A DNA stretch of 64,000 nucleotides from Streptomyces sp. NRRL F-5123 (GTDB taxonomy: Bacteria; Actinomycetota; Actinomycetes; Streptomycetales; Streptomycetaceae), in contig NZ_JOHY01000022.1 of assembly GCF_000721495.1 (NCBI RefSeq), positions 33,599 through 97,598 on the forward strand, given 5' to 3'. Numbering within the stretch: position 1 is the stretch's first letter; every line of letters begins with the position of its first letter. Below, piece by piece: positions 54,158-63,917 of the stretch. The notes under the pieces were generated by a model. The model had not been told where the DNA came from. It made no database searches and worked only from the letters and a program-made list of their open reading frames with translations. Position numbers and translations under genes: made by a program.

Positions 54158-56185
54158 TCAGTCGTTGTTCTGGCCCGGGGTCGTCTTCGCGATCTGCATC
54201 AGGAACTCCGCGTTGGACTTCGTCTGCTTCATCTTGTCCAGCAGCAGCTCGATCGCCTGCTGCTGGTCCAGGGCGTGCAGCACCCGGCGCAGCTTCCAGA
54301 CGATGGCCAGCTCCTCGCCGCCGAGCAGGATCTCCTCCTTGCGGGTGCTGGACGCGTCGACGTCCACCGCGGGGAAGATGCGCTTGTCGGAGAGCTTGCG
54401 GTCGAGCTTGAGCTCCATGTTGCCGGTGCCCTTGAACTCCTCGAAGATCACCTCGTCCATCCGCGAGCCGGTCTCGACCAGCGCGGTGGCCAGGATGGTC
54501 AGCGAGCCGCCGTCCTCGATGTTGCGGGCGGCGCCGAAGAACCGCTTCGGCGGGTAGAGCGCGGTGGAGTCCACACCACCGGACAGGATGCGGCCCGAGG
54601 CGGGCGCGGCCAGGTTGTAGGCGCGGCCGAGCCGGGTGATCGAGTCCAGCAGCACGACGACGTCGTGGCCCAGCTCGACCAGGCGCTTGGCGCGCTCGAT
54701 GGCCAGCTCGGCGACCGTGGTGTGGTCCTCGGCCGGGCGGTCGAAGGTCGAGGAGATGACCTCGCCCTTGACCGACCGCTGCATGTCGGTGACCTCTTCG
54801 GGACGCTCGTCCACCAGGACCACCATCAGGTGGCACTCGGGGCTGTTGGTGGTGATCGCGTTCGCGATGGCCTGCATGATCATGGTCTTGCCGGTCTTCG
54901 GCGGGGCCACGATCAGACCGCGCTGGCCCTTGCCGATCGGCGAGACCAGGTCGATGATCCGGGTCGTCAGCACGCCCGGGTCCGTCTCCAGACGGAGCCG
55001 GTCCTGCGGGTACAGCGGGGTGAGCTTGTTGAACTCCGGACGGCCGCGGCCCGAGTCGGCCGCCATGCCGTTCGCCGAGTCCAGCCGCACCAGCGCGTTG
55101 AACTTCTCGCGCCGCTCGCCGTCCTTGGGCTGCCGGACCGCACCGGTGACGTGGTCGCCCTTGCGCAGCCCGTTCTTGCGCACCTGGGCGAGCGACACGT
55201 ACACGTCGTTCGGGCCCGGCAGGTAACCGGAGGTGCGGATGAAGGCGTAGTTGTCGAGGATGTCGAGGATGCCCGCGACCGGGATCAGCACGTCGTCGTC
55301 GGCGACCTGCGGCTCGCCGCCGCCGCCGAACTCCTCGCGGCGGTTGCCGCGCCCTCTGCGGTCGCGGTAGCGGCCCCGGCGGCGGCCGCGGCCGTCACCG
55401 AACTCGTCGTCGTCCTGGGCGCCGCCCTGGCCGCCGCCGCCCTGCCCCTGCTGCTGGCCCTGACCACCGCCGCCCTGGCCCTGCTGCTGCCGGCCGCCGC
55501 CCTGGCCGCCGTCCTCGCGGTTGCGCTGGCGGTCCCGCTGCCGCTCCCGGCGGTCGCCGCGGCGGCGCTCCTGGCGGTCGTCGCCGCCCTGCTTGCCGTC
55601 GCCCTGCCTGGCCTCACCCTTGGTGTCGGCGCGGCCCTCGGCGGTGTCGGCGACCTGCTCGGCCTTCTCCGCCCGCTGGTCGGCCTTCTGCTCGCTCTTC
55701 GCGGCCTTGGCCTGCTCGCCGGCCGGCTGGCCGGGGATCTCGATCTGCTGGGACTCCTGCCGCTGCTCGCGCTGGTCGGGCGCGGCGGTGGCCGTCGTCG
55801 TCGCGGCACGGGCGCCGCCCGCGGCCGCCGCGGCGGTGTCGTCGCCGGTCTGCTCCAGACGCGCCTTGGACGTCGCGCGCCGCTTGGGCTTCTCCGCCGT
55901 GCCGGCACCGTCCGCGGGGGCGGCCGCCTGTGCGGCTCCGCCGCCGGCCTGGCGCTCCTTGATGGTCTCGATCAGCTGGCTCTTGCGCATACGCGCGGTG
56001 CCCTTGATGCCGAGCCCGGAGGCGAGCTGCTGCAGTTCGGCCAGCACCATGCCGTCCAGGCCGGTCCCGGTCCGGCGGCGGCGCGCCGGGCCGGCCGTGG
56101 CAGCACCGCCCGCGGACGCGGCGGCATCGGACGAGGCGACAGTGTCATCTGCGCGCACGCCCATCAGATCGGTGGTGTCGCTCAC
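54158..56185 (-). CDS. rho: transcription termination factor Rho
   Basis: A 675-residue Rho from GTG 56185 ([14 protein letters not shown]) with AAGGA six bases upstream. The N-terminal helical domain ([32 protein letters not shown]; about 45-85) is followed by a roughly 210-residue disordered insertion rich in Gln, Arg, Gly, Asp and Lys (about 90-305). Then come the cold-shock RNA-binding domain ([20 protein letters not shown]) and the ATPase: Walker [29 protein letters not shown], Walker [18 protein letters not shown], and the Q/R-loops. The large insertion is typical of actinobacteria and absent from E. coli Rho. Confidence 0.97.
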   Translation of the reverse strand: MSDTTDLMGVRADDTVASSDAAASAGGAATAGPARRRRTGTGLDGMVLAELQQLASGLGIKGTARMRKSQLIETIKERQAGGGAAQAAAPADGAGTAEKPKRRATSKARLEQTGDDTAAAAAGGARAATTTATAAPDQREQRQESQQIEIPGQPAGEQAKAAKSEQKADQRAEKAEQVADTAEGRADTKGEARQGDGKQGGDDRQERRRGDRRERQRDRQRNREDGGQGGGRQQQGQGGGGQGQQQGQGGGGQGGAQDDDEFGDGRGRRRGRYRDRRGRGNRREEFGGGGEPQVADDDVLIPVAGILDILDNYAFIRTSGYLPGPNDVYVSLAQVRKNGLRKGDHVTGAVRQPKDGERREKFNALVRLDSANGMAADSGRGRPEFNKLTPLYPQDRLRLETDPGVLTTRIIDLVSPIGKGQRGLIVAPPKTGKTMIMQAIANAITTNSPECHLMVVLVDERPEEVTDMQRSVKGEVISSTFDRPAEDHTTVAELAIERAKRLVELGHDVVVLLDSITRLGRAYNLAAPASGRILSGGVDSTALYPPKRFFGAARNIEDGGSLTILATALVETGSRMDEVIFEEFKGTGNMELKLDRKLSDKRIFPAVDVDASSTRKEEILLGGEELAIVWKLRRVLHALDQQQAIELLLDKMKQTKSNAEFLMQIAKTTPGQNND

Positions 56186-56546
56186 GAAGGGTCCTTCCCT
56201 GGAGCGGACGTCGGCCTGTCTGGCTCGGCGACCGGTCGTGCTGTCCGGATCTGGGCGTTCCCGCTGTCCAGAACCGGGGCGGTGGTCCGCCTGATGGCGG
56301 CAGAAATACGTACGTGCCTTCGGCACGGAGGGAACTCGTACCGAATATCCGGAGCGTGCTCAGCATCGCCCGGGTCAGGAATCCGACTGCTCGGATCTTG
56401 CCCTATGCGGTGTGGGAGGCTCCCGGAAGAAAAGCGGTCCCACGGAAGGGACACGGTGCATCCTGCCCAGCGGGCTCCGAATGCAGGCTTGAGATTAACA
56501 CTACCGGATCCAACAAACATTCCCCCTCTCACGCCCGGCAATCGTG
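56186..56546 (-). promoter_or_regulatory. rho leader and promoter region (361 bp, no gene)
   Basis: The region from the thrB stop to the rho start. The AT-rich patch at 56490-56522 (minus strand GGATCCGGTAGTGTTAATCT) is the likely promoter, giving a leader of about 300 bases. Within it, CGTGCC-TTC-GGCACG (56313-56327) forms a 6-bp hairpin 130 bases before the start. Long rho leaders allow autoregulated early termination; that role is inferred. Confidence 0.5.
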
Positions 56547-57470
56547 TCACTGCCCCCCTGCGAGCGGCAGTACACACGCCCCGGCAGCGTCCAGCGACAG
56601 GCGGTGCGCCGCCCATCCCTCGCCCGCGTGCCGGGAGACCTTGTCGGCGGCCCCCTCGTCGGTGAGCGCCAGGACCGTCGGCCCCGCGCCCGACACGACA
56701 GCAGGGACGCCCTCGCCCCGCAAGCGGTTCACCAGCGAGAGCGTTTCCGGCATCGCCGGTGTGCGGTAGTCCTGGTGCAGCCGGTCCTCGGTGGCCGGCA
56801 GCAGCAGCTCGGGACGCCTGGTCAGCGCCTCGACGAGCAGTGCGGCGCGCCCGGCGTTGGCCGCCGCGTCCACATGCGGGACGGTACGCGGCAGCAGGCC
56901 GCGCGCGGTCTCCGTCAGCACCGGGTCGGCGGGCACGAAGACCACCGGGACCAGTGACGCCGAAGGGTCCATCCGGATCGCCCGCGCCGCGCCGCCCTCG
57001 CTCCACGCCAGCGTGAAACCGCCGAGCAGGCACGCCGCGACGTTGTCCGGGTGCCCCTCGATCTCGGTCGCCAGCTCCAGCAGTGCGGTGTCGTCCAGCG
57101 CGGACGCGCCGCCTATCGTCACCGCCCGCGCGGCCATGATGCCCGCGCAGATGGCGGCGGAGGAGGAGCCGAGGCCGCGGCCGTGCGGAATGCGGTTGGC
57201 GCACACCACCTCCAGGCCGCGCGGCTGGCCGCCGAGCAGGTCGAAAGCGGTCCGCAGGGAGCGGACGACCAGGTGTTTCTCGTCGCGCGCGAGCGTGTCG
57301 GCGCCCTCGCCTGCGATGTCGACGTGCAGCCCCGAGTCCGCGACCCGCACCACGACGTCGTCGTAGAGCCCGAGAGCCAGCCCGAAGGCGTCGAACCCGG
57401 GCCCCAGGTTCGCGCTGGTCGCGGGGACGCGCACTCGTACTGCGGCAGCGCGGAACGCGGGACCGGCCAT
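56547..57470 (-). CDS. thrB: homoserine kinase
   Basis: A 307-residue GHMP kinase from ATG 57470 (MAGPAFRAAAVRVRVPATSAN). VRVPATSANLGPGFDAFGLAL is the substrate-binding motif, RIPHGRGLGSSSAAICAG the GHMP P-loop, and EGVPAVVSGAGPTVLALT the C-terminal motif 3. It phosphorylates homoserine for threonine synthesis. It lies after thrC and hom in transcription order but is separated by 480 bases containing a repeat element. Confidence 0.95.
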   Translation of the reverse strand: MAGPAFRAAAVRVRVPATSANLGPGFDAFGLALGLYDDVVVRVADSGLHVDIAGEGADTLARDEKHLVVRSLRTAFDLLGGQPRGLEVVCANRIPHGRGLGSSSAAICAGIMAARAVTIGGASALDDTALLELATEIEGHPDNVAACLLGGFTLAWSEGGAARAIRMDPSASLVPVVFVPADPVLTETARGLLPRTVPHVDAAANAGRAALLVEALTRRPELLLPATEDRLHQDYRTPAMPETLSLVNRLRGEGVPAVVSGAGPTVLALTDEGAADKVSRHAGEGWAAHRLSLDAAGACVLPLAGGQ

Positions 57471-57952
57471 CGTTCGACGAATCTCCTTGTGCGGTACGCC
57501 CTCCGGGCGCGGCACCATTGCCGGGCGGCGGGGCGGGAGTGGCGATGCGGGGTGGGCATCCGCCGGATACGGGGCACACTGCGGTGCCGCTGGGTCCCAG
57601 CTTATCGAAGGAAGGTTCTCCTGCGACATAGGGCGCACGCACAGCGCGCGATGCGTGTCGCCTCGCCGGCGTGGCTTCTCGGGCGCCCCCTGCGCCCCGT
57701 CGGGTTTCCCTGCCGCGCCGGGCGAGCGTTTTCAAGGGGCGCGGGGAACTGCGCGAGCAACCCAGCGCCGACGGGTGGTCCGGCGACGACATCAACTGCC
57801 CCTTCGGGCCGGTGGCGACGCGCCGGTCGCGTCGTGGCTGGTCGCGCAGTTCCCCGCGCCCCTGCGGGGCACAGCCCCTCCGCGCAGCAGCGGACGTGCG
57901 CCGGGGCCGCGCCCCGAAACACGCGCACCACCCTGCGCAGAGGGCGCAGCCC
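57471..57952. other. 482-bp spacer between thrC and thrB
   Basis: No gene. It interrupts an otherwise compact hom-thrC-thrB operon and contains copy 3 of the dispersed repeat (57722-57862). The remaining sequence is GC-rich without a clear promoter; the thrB side (57590-57640) has a mildly AT-richer patch. Confidence 0.5.
57722..57868. repeat. dispersed ~140-bp imperfect-palindrome element, copy 3
   Basis: GCGAGCGTTTTC precedes the left arm GGGGCGCGGGGAACTGCGCG (57736-57755, followed by AGCAACC). The right arm GGTCGCGCAGTTCCCCGCGC (57840-57859) is the near-exact reverse complement. The interior shares GGTGGTCCGG, AACTGCCCCTT and GGGCCGGTG with the copy at 33454-33598. It lies between thrC and thrB, where it may act as a terminator or processing signal. 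Confidence 0.8.
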
Positions 57953-59044
57953 CTACGCGAGCCCGAGGCTCTGCGCGGCGGCGTCCGCGTCGACGGGGAC
58001 GGTCAGGGGGGCCGGGGCGCCGGCGACGGCCCAGTCGGGGTCCTTGAGGCCGTTGCCGGTGACCGTGCAGACGATGCGCTGGCCGGGGTCGACCCGGCCC
58101 TCCTCCGCCGCCTTGAGCAGGCCCGCGACCGAAGCGGCGGAGGCGGGCTCGACGAAGACGCCCTCCTTCGCCGCCAGCAGGCGGTACGCGGAGAGGATCT
58201 GCCGGTCCGTCACCGCCTCGATGACGCCGCCGGACTCGTCGCGCGCGGCCTCCGCGAACTGCCAGGAGGCGGGGTTGCCGATCCGGATCGCGGTCGCGAT
58301 GGTCTGCGGGGAGCGCACGGGCGCGCCGTTGACGATCGGGGCCGAGCCGGCGGCCTGGAAGCCCCACATGCGCGGGGTGCGGGCGGCGAGGCCGTCGGCG
58401 GCGTACTCCTTGTAGCCCCGCCAGTACGCGGTGATGTTGCCCGCGTTGCCGACCGGCAGCAGGTGCAGGTCGGGGGCGTCGCCGAGCGCGTCGACGACCT
58501 CGAAGGCCGCGGTCTTCTGGCCCTCGATGCGCACCGGGTTGACGGAGTTGACGAGCGCGACCGGGTACTTCTCGCTGAGGCCGCGCGCGAGGTCGAGGCA
58601 GTCGTCGAAGTTGCCGTCGACCTGGAGGATGCGGCTGCCGTGGACGAGCGCCTGGCCCATCTTGCCGAGCGCGATCTTGCCCTGCGGCACGAGCACCGCG
58701 CACACCATGCCGGCGCGTACGGCGTAGGCGGCGGCGGAGGCGGAGGTGTTGCCGGTCGATGCGCAGATGACGGCCTGGGCGCCGTCCTCCTTGGCCTTGG
58801 AGATGGCCATGGTCATGCCGCGGTCCTTGAAGGACCCGGTCGGGTTCGCGCCCTCGACCTTGAGGTACACGTCACACCCGGTCCGCTCCGACAGCAGCTG
58901 GGCCGGGACCAGCGGGGTGCCACCCTCCAGCAGCGTGACCACCGGGGTGTCCGCGGTGACCGGGAGCCGGTCGCGGTACTCCTCGATGATGCCGCGCCAC
59001 TGGTGGGTGCCGGACATTCGGGGCCGGTCGATGGTTGCGTTCAT
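57953..59044 (-). CDS. thrC: threonine synthase
   Basis: A 363-residue PLP enzyme: [18 protein letters not shown] at the N-terminus, then the PLP-binding lysine in [20 protein letters not shown], and the phosphate-binding loop [18 protein letters not shown] and [16 protein letters not shown]. It converts O-phosphohomoserine to threonine. It begins 6 bases after hom, so the two are cotranscribed. The short (type II-like) length is normal for actinobacteria. Confidence 0.96.
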   Translation of the reverse strand: MNATIDRPRMSGTHQWRGIIEEYRDRLPVTADTPVVTLLEGGTPLVPAQLLSERTGCDVYLKVEGANPTGSFKDRGMTMAISKAKEDGAQAVICASTGNTSASAAAYAVRAGMVCAVLVPQGKIALGKMGQALVHGSRILQVDGNFDDCLDLARGLSEKYPVALVNSVNPVRIEGQKTAAFEVVDALGDAPDLHLLPVGNAGNITAYWRGYKEYAADGLAARTPRMWGFQAAGSAPIVNGAPVRSPQTIATAIRIGNPASWQFAEAARDESGGVIEAVTDRQILSAYRLLAAKEGVFVEPASAASVAGLLKAAEEGRVDPGQRIVCTVTGNGLKDPDWAVAGAPAPLTVPVDADAAAQSLGLA

Positions 59045-59050
59045 AGCGGG

Positions 59051-60409
59051 CTACTCCCCTTCCACACGCATGATGCTGGCGACGCCGCGTACGGTGTCGA
59101 GTTTCCGCAGGCTTTCGACCGTCGCCGACAGCGCTGCGTCCGGTGCGCGGTGGGTGACGACGACGAGCGACGCCTCGCCGCCCGCGCGCCGTACGGCACC
59201 GGTCTGCTCGGCCGCGGCACCGTCGTTGGTGTCGCCGCCGCTCTGGCTCCTGCCCTGCTGCCGCACCGTGTCGATGGACACGTCGTGCTCGGCGAACACC
59301 GTGGCGACCTGCGCGAGGACGCCAGGTTTGTCCGCCACGTCAAGGCTGATGTGGTAGCGGGTGACCACATCGCCCATCGGGCTCACCGGCAGTTGCGTGT
59401 ACGCGGACTCGCCGGCTCCCGTGGTCCCTGCCAGTTTGTTGCGGCAGGCGGCCACCAGGTCGCCGAGTACGGCGGAGGCGGTGGGTGCACCGCCGGCGCC
59501 GGGACCGTAGAACATCAGCTGCCCCGCTGCCTCCGCCTCGACGAAGACGGCGTTGTAGGCGCCGCGGACGGACGCCAGGGGGTGGCTGAGGGGGATCATC
59601 GCCGGGTGCACCCGGGCGGTGACGGAGCGGCCGTCGGCGGCGCGCTCGCAGATGGCCAGCAGCTTGACGGTGCAGCCCATCTTCTTCGCCGAGGCGATGT
59701 CCGCCGCGGTGACCTCGGTCAGGCCCTCGCGGTGGACGTCGTCGATGGTGACCCGGGTGTGGAAGGCGATCCCGGACAGGATCGCCGCCTTGGCCGCCGC
59801 GTCGAAGCCCTCGACGTCGGCGGTGGGGTCGGCCTCCGCGTATCCGAGCGCGGTGGCCTCGTCCAGCGCCTCGCTGTAGCCGGCACCGGTGCTGTCCATC
59901 TTGTCGAGGATGAAGTTCGTGGTGCCGTTGACGATGCCGAGCACCCGGTTGACCTTGTCGCCCGCGAGCGACTCGCGCAGCGGCCGGATCAGCGGGATCG
60001 CCCCGGCGACGGCGGCCTCGTAGTACAGGTCCACGCCGTGCTCCACGGCCTTGGCGTGGAGGTTCGCGCCGTCCGCGGCGAGCAGCGCCTTGTTGGCCGA
60101 GACGACGGAGGCGCCGTGCTCGAAGGCGGTCGTGATGAGGGTGCGGACCGGCTCGATACCGCCGATGACCTCGACGACGACGTCGATGTCGCCGCGTTTG
60201 ACGAGCGCCGTGGCGTCCGTCGTGAGCAGCTCGGCGGGCACCCCGGCGCGCACCCGGTTGGGGCGGCGCACGGCGATGCCGGCCAGCTCGATCGGCGCGC
60301 CGATGCGGGCGGCGAGGTCGGCCGTCTGCGTCGTGATGATGCGCGTCACCTCGGAGCCGACCACACCGCAGCCCAGCAGCGCCACCTTCAGCGGACGCGT
60401 ACGCATCAT
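59051..60409 (-). CDS. hom: homoserine dehydrogenase
   Basis: A 452-residue enzyme starting MMRTRPLKVALLGCGVVGSE. The NAD-binding Rossmann GCGVVGSEV, the catalytic Lys in SANKALLAADG, NGTTNFILDKM, and GYAEADPTADVEGFDAAAK are all present. The C-terminal ACT domain (about 355-452) carries an unusual low-complexity loop (about 385-413, RQQGRSQSGGDTNDGAAAEQ and onward) between strands. It reduces aspartate semialdehyde to homoserine and is normally feedback-regulated by threonine through the ACT domain. Confidence 0.95.
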   Translation of the reverse strand: MMRTRPLKVALLGCGVVGSEVTRIITTQTADLAARIGAPIELAGIAVRRPNRVRAGVPAELLTTDATALVKRGDIDVVVEVIGGIEPVRTLITTAFEHGASVVSANKALLAADGANLHAKAVEHGVDLYYEAAVAGAIPLIRPLRESLAGDKVNRVLGIVNGTTNFILDKMDSTGAGYSEALDEATALGYAEADPTADVEGFDAAAKAAILSGIAFHTRVTIDDVHREGLTEVTAADIASAKKMGCTVKLLAICERAADGRSVTARVHPAMIPLSHPLASVRGAYNAVFVEAEAAGQLMFYGPGAGGAPTASAVLGDLVAACRNKLAGTTGAGESAYTQLPVSPMGDVVTRYHISLDVADKPGVLAQVATVFAEHDVSIDTVRQQGRSQSGGDTNDGAAAEQTGAVRRAGGEASLVVVTHRAPDAALSATVESLRKLDTVRGVASIMRVEGE

Positions 60410-60552
60410 CCGACCTCGTCTCTCGTACGGTTTCCCGAGTGGTTCCCGTGTCGTCCCCGCTGCCGTCGCGGTCCGGGCCCGGACCGTACGGCGTGGAGGC
60501 CACCAGTCTCACCCACCGGTAGGGAGAAGCCACGCCCTGTCCGGAATGCGAG

Positions 60553-60621
60553 ACCGTCCGGGCGGACGGTGAGATTTGCGGTACGGGCGGACGGGCGCGC
60601 GGCTTTTCGCCCCGCGCGCCC
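60553..60621 (-). terminator. two tandem hairpins after lysA
   Basis: GGGCGCGCGG (60593-60602) / CCGCGCGCCC (60612-60621) is a perfect 10-bp stem, and ACCGTCCG (60553-60560) / CGGACGGT (60563-60570) a second. Both lie downstream of the minus-strand lysA stop and upstream of hom, making a likely double terminator. Confidence 0.75.
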
Positions 60622-60668
60622 TGCCCGGACCGCAGATCCTCTTCACGGACCGTTCGCGGACGCCTCGC

Positions 60669-62060
60669 TCAGCCGACGTCGAGGCGCAGCAGGTCCTCCT
60701 CCGTCTCACGGCGGACGATCACCCGCCCCTGCCCCTCGGCGACCGCGACGACCGGCGGGCGCAGCGCGTGGTTGTAGTTGCTGGCCATCGAGCGGCAGTA
60801 CGCGCCGGTGGCGGGCACCGCGATCAGGTCGCCGGGCGTGAGGTCGGCGGGCAGGAAGGCGTCCTTGACGACGATGTCGCCGCTCTCGCAGTGCTTGCCG
60901 ACGACCCGGCTGAGCATCGGCGCGGCGTCGCTGCGCCGCGAGACGAGCGCCACGCTGTACTCGGCGTCGTAGAGCGCGGTACGGATGTTGTCCGACATGC
61001 CGCCGTCGACACTGACGTACGTACGCAGGGCCTCCAGCGGCTTGACGGTGCCCACCTCGTACAGCGTGAAGGCGGTCGGGCCGACGATCGCGCGGCCCGG
61101 CTCGACCGACAGCCGCGGGCGCTCCAGACCGGCCGTCTCGCACTCGCGGGTGACGATGTCGGCGAGCGCCTTGGCGATCTGGTGCGGCTCGGCGGGGTCG
61201 TCGGCGGGCGTGTAGGCGATGCCGAGGCCGCCGCCGAGGTCGATCTCCGGGAGCTGCACGCCGTGCTCGTCGCGGATCTCGGCGAGCAGCCCGACGACGC
61301 GGCGGGCGGCGACCTCGAAGCCGGACATGTCGAAGATCTGCGACCCGATGTGGCTGTGCAGGCCGATGAGCTCCAGGCTCTCCAGCTTCAGCACCCGGCG
61401 CACCGCCTCGGCGGCCTGCCCGCTCGCCAGCGGGAGGCCGAACTTCTGGTCCTCGTGCGCGGTCGCGATGAACTCGTGGGTGTGCGCCTCGACGCCGACC
61501 GTGACGCGGATCTGCACCCGCTGCCGCCGCCCGTGCCGCTCGGCGGCCGCGGCGACCCGGACGATCTCCTCGAAGGAGTCCACGACGATCCGGCCGACCC
61601 CGGCGGCGACCCCGCGGTCGATCTCGGCGCTGCTCTTGTTGTTGCCGTGCATCGCGATGCGCTCGGCGGGCATGCCGGCGTCGAGCGCGACGGCCAGTTC
61701 GCCCCCGGAGCACACGTCGAGGTTCAGCCCCTCCTCGTGGAGCCAGCGCACGACGGCGCGGGAGAGGAAGGCCTTGCCGGCGTAGAAGACGTCCGCCTCC
61801 GTCCCGAAAGCGGCCCGCCAGGCGCGGCAGCGGGCCCGGAAGTCCGCCTCGTCGAGGATGTACGCGGGCGTGCCGTACTCGGCGGCGAGGTCGCGGACGT
61901 CGAGGCCGCCGACCTCGACGGCACCGTCGCCGTTGCGGGTGACGGTGCGGGACCACACCTGCGGTTCGAGGTGGTTCAGGTCCGCGGGCGGGGCGGTGTA
62001 GTGCCCCTCGGGCAGCACGTCGGCGTGGCGGGGCCCGGCGGGGTGTGCGGATCGGCTCAC
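60669..62060 (-). CDS. lysA: diaminopimelate decarboxylase
   Basis: A 463-residue PLP enzyme starting at GTG 62060 ([19 protein letters not shown]). The PLP lysine is in [26 protein letters not shown] and the Gly-rich [10 protein letters not shown] phosphate loop follow, and the catalytic Cys with the substrate-binding motif lie in [17 protein letters not shown]. The final enzyme of lysine synthesis; its substrate meso-diaminopimelate derives from the same aspartate-semialdehyde branch as hom. Two tandem hairpins follow the gene. Confidence 0.96.
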   Translation of the reverse strand: MSRSAHPAGPRHADVLPEGHYTAPPADLNHLEPQVWSRTVTRNGDGAVEVGGLDVRDLAAEYGTPAYILDEADFRARCRAWRAAFGTEADVFYAGKAFLSRAVVRWLHEEGLNLDVCSGGELAVALDAGMPAERIAMHGNNKSSAEIDRGVAAGVGRIVVDSFEEIVRVAAAAERHGRRQRVQIRVTVGVEAHTHEFIATAHEDQKFGLPLASGQAAEAVRRVLKLESLELIGLHSHIGSQIFDMSGFEVAARRVVGLLAEIRDEHGVQLPEIDLGGGLGIAYTPADDPAEPHQIAKALADIVTRECETAGLERPRLSVEPGRAIVGPTAFTLYEVGTVKPLEALRTYVSVDGGMSDNIRTALYDAEYSVALVSRRSDAAPMLSRVVGKHCESGDIVVKDAFLPADLTPGDLIAVPATGAYCRSMASNYNHALRPPVVAVAEGQGRVIVRRETEEDLLRLDVG

Positions 62061-62092
62061 TGGTCTCTCGGTTTCCTGGCTCGGAAGTGATC

Positions 62093-63328
62093 TCAGAGGT
62101 GGTGGGGTGCGCTGATGCCGAGCAGGTGCAGGCCGTCGGCGAGCACGATGCCGGTCGCGTCGGCGAGGCGGGCCCGGGCAGCGTGGACGGCCGAGGGTTT
62201 CTCGTCCCCCTTCGGCAGCACGGGGCACTCGTCCTGGAAGCGCAGATAGGCGTCGGCCAGCCGCTCCAGATGCCGGGCGAGCCGATCGGGCGCGCGGCGG
62301 CGGGCGGCGGTCTCGACAACCCGCGGGAAGTCGGCGATGAGCCCGAGCAGCTCCGTCTCGGCGGGGTGCCGGTACGGGTCGTCGCTCGCCGGGCTCTCGA
62401 TGCGTACGCCCAGGTCGTGGGCGTTGCGCAGCAGCGCGCGGGTGCGGGCGTGCGCGTAGCGCACCCGGAAGAGGGGATTTGCTTCGCGCTGGGCGAGCAG
62501 CCCGCGGTCGAGCCGCGGCACGTCCTCGCCGGGGGGCCGGAGGAGGGCCCAGCGGAGCTCGTCGGGGCCGAGGTCTGGGCCGGGGTCTGGGCCGGGGTCT
62601 GGGCCGGGGGCGGCGGCGGGGGCGCATTCACCGGGGGCGGGGGCGGCGGCGGAGGGCCCGCCGGGGACGGCGGCGGAGGCGGAGGTTCCGCCGGGGACGC
62701 CGGCGGGGGCGCATTCACCGGAGGCGGGGGCGGGGAGCGCGGAGGTTCCGCCGGGGACGGCGGCGGGGAGCGCCGAGGCTCCGCCGGGGGCGGCGGTGTC
62801 CGGCTCAGGCTTCGGGGCCGGCTCGGGCTCGGCGACGCGGAGGGGCTCCGAGGGGCCGCCGGGCCGGGCGCCGGTGGCGCGCAGGAGGGCGTTGACGGCT
62901 TCCGCGACGACGCGGGCGCGCAGGGCGGGTGGGCCCCCGCGCTCGCCCGCCGGGACGACGGTGACGTGCTGGCCGGCGAGGCCGTCGCCGCGCCCGTACG
63001 CCGGCCCCTGCTCGCGCACCTGCCGTACGACGTCGGCGTAGGCCCGCGCGCTGAGGGTGATGTTGAGGAAGCCCGCCCCGGCGATCTCGACCTGGGCGAT
63101 GCCCGGTTCGCGGGCGAGGCGGGGCGCGAGGATGGCGGCGACCTCGTACGGGCTGCGCCCGGCGGCACCGGCGAGCTGGAGGGCGACGTTGGTGGCGTAG
63201 TCACCGCACCCGGGCCGCGGCGGGCGCTGCACGACGACCTTCTCCGGCACGGCCACCCGCAGTTCGTCCGCCGCGACGGCACGCCGGACCGTGGTCAGCA
63301 CGGTCCAGGACAGCTCGGCGGGGGTCAC
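62093..63328 (-). CDS. nrtL: ArgS-related anticodon-binding protein (NrtL type), no catalytic core
   Basis: A 411-residue relative of arginyl-tRNA synthetase. The N-terminal Add1-type domain is present (about 1-95: [37 protein letters not shown]) and the C-terminal DALR anticodon-binding domain is clear ([21 protein letters not shown] and onward, ending [12 protein letters not shown]). The Rossmann catalytic core with HIGH and KMSKS is missing, replaced by about 135 residues (about 120-255) containing a Pro/Ala/Gly-rich stretch with repeated PGGTSA, SGECAP and PDPGPD. It cannot charge tRNA by the usual chemistry. Conserved beside lysA in streptomycetes; role unknown, possibly tRNA binding. 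Confidence 0.88.
   Translation of the reverse strand: MTPAELSWTVLTTVRRAVAADELRVAVPEKVVVQRPPRPGCGDYATNVALQLAGAAGRSPYEVAAILAPRLAREPGIAQVEIAGAGFLNITLSARAYADVVRQVREQGPAYGRGDGLAGQHVTVVPAGERGGPPALRARVVAEAVNALLRATGARPGGPSEPLRVAEPEPAPKPEPDTAAPGGASALPAAVPGGTSALPAPASGECAPAGVPGGTSASAAVPGGPSAAAPAPGECAPAAAPGPDPGPDPGPDLGPDELRWALLRPPGEDVPRLDRGLLAQREANPLFRVRYAHARTRALLRNAHDLGVRIESPASDDPYRHPAETELLGLIADFPRVVETAARRRAPDRLARHLERLADAYLRFQDECPVLPKGDEKPSAVHAARARLADATGIVLADGLHLLGISAPHHL
62571..62612. repeat. 12-bp tandem repeat within nrtL
   Basis: GGTCTGGGCCGG is repeated three times in tandem, coding for PDPGPD units in the linker that replaces the catalytic core. Neighbouring linker blocks (PGGTSA, GECAP) are also repeated, so this segment is probably variable between strains. 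Confidence 0.75.
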
Positions 63329-63455
63329 GGAGAACAGCGTAGGCGAGAACCCCCTACGAACGCCGAGCGCTTTTCCCCCAGGTCACCTCCCCGCTCCCCG
63401 CGCACCGCCCCGCCCCCGGCCTGTGCGCCCACGGCCCCGCTCGTCGGGGGTCGGC

Positions 63456-63917
63456 TCACCCGCCGCCGGGCGCGGCAGCGGCCCGCCTCGGCGGATCCCC
63501 GGCCTCCCCGGCCTCCCCGGTGCCGCCCGGGGTGCCCGGATTCCGGCGGGCCAGCCGCCGTACCGTCTCGACGAGCTCGGCGGGCTCGAAGGGCTTGGCG
63601 ACGAAGGCATCCGCCCCGCCCGGCCCCCCGACACCTTCCGGCGCGGTGCCGCCGCTGACCATGACGATCCCGACCCCCCGCGTCCACGGATCCGCGTCCG
63701 CCCTCAACCGCGCGGCGGTCCGCACCCCGTCCAGCCGCGGCATGACGACGTCCAGCGTCACGACGTCCGGCCGCACGCTGTGCACTATCTCCAGGCACTC
63801 GGCACCATCAGCCGCGGTCACGACCTCGAAGCCCTCCAGCTCCAGGTTGACCCTGATCAACTGCCGGATCACCTTGTTGTCATCCACAACAAGCACCCGG
63901 CCGGTCGCTCCCGCCAC
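63456..63917 (-). CDS. single-domain response regulator
   Basis: A 153-residue CheY-like receiver from GTG 63917: VLVVDDNKVIRQLIRVNLELEG holds the acidic pocket (DD), the phosphoacceptor Asp is in VVTLDVVMPRLDG (about residue 55), VSGGTAPEG contains the Thr/Ser position, and AKPFEPAELV carries the conserved Lys. No output domain follows, only a disordered Ala/Gly/Pro tail (about 125-153). It would signal by protein contact rather than DNA binding. No kinase gene is nearby. Confidence 0.92.
   Translation of the reverse strand: MAGATGRVLVVDDNKVIRQLIRVNLELEGFEVVTAADGAECLEIVHSVRPDVVTLDVVMPRLDGVRTAARLRADADPWTRGVGIVMVSGGTAPEGVGGPGGADAFVAKPFEPAELVETVRRLARRNPGTPGGTGEAGEAGDPPRRAAAAPGGG

Noticed and set aside
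54026..56665. A roughly 880-codon frame antisense to rho with long Ala/Val/Leu runs that look like membrane helices
   Set aside because: The hydrophobic runs are the reverse complement of the Gln/Gly/Arg repeats in Rho. Rho itself carries all family motifs in order, and the antisense frame has no recognisable family.
60410..60668. Possible lysine or T-box type leader between lysA and hom
   Set aside because: The hairpins present (60553-60570 and 60593-60621) are simple terminators of lysA. No lysine riboswitch helices or T-box sequence could be traced by eye.
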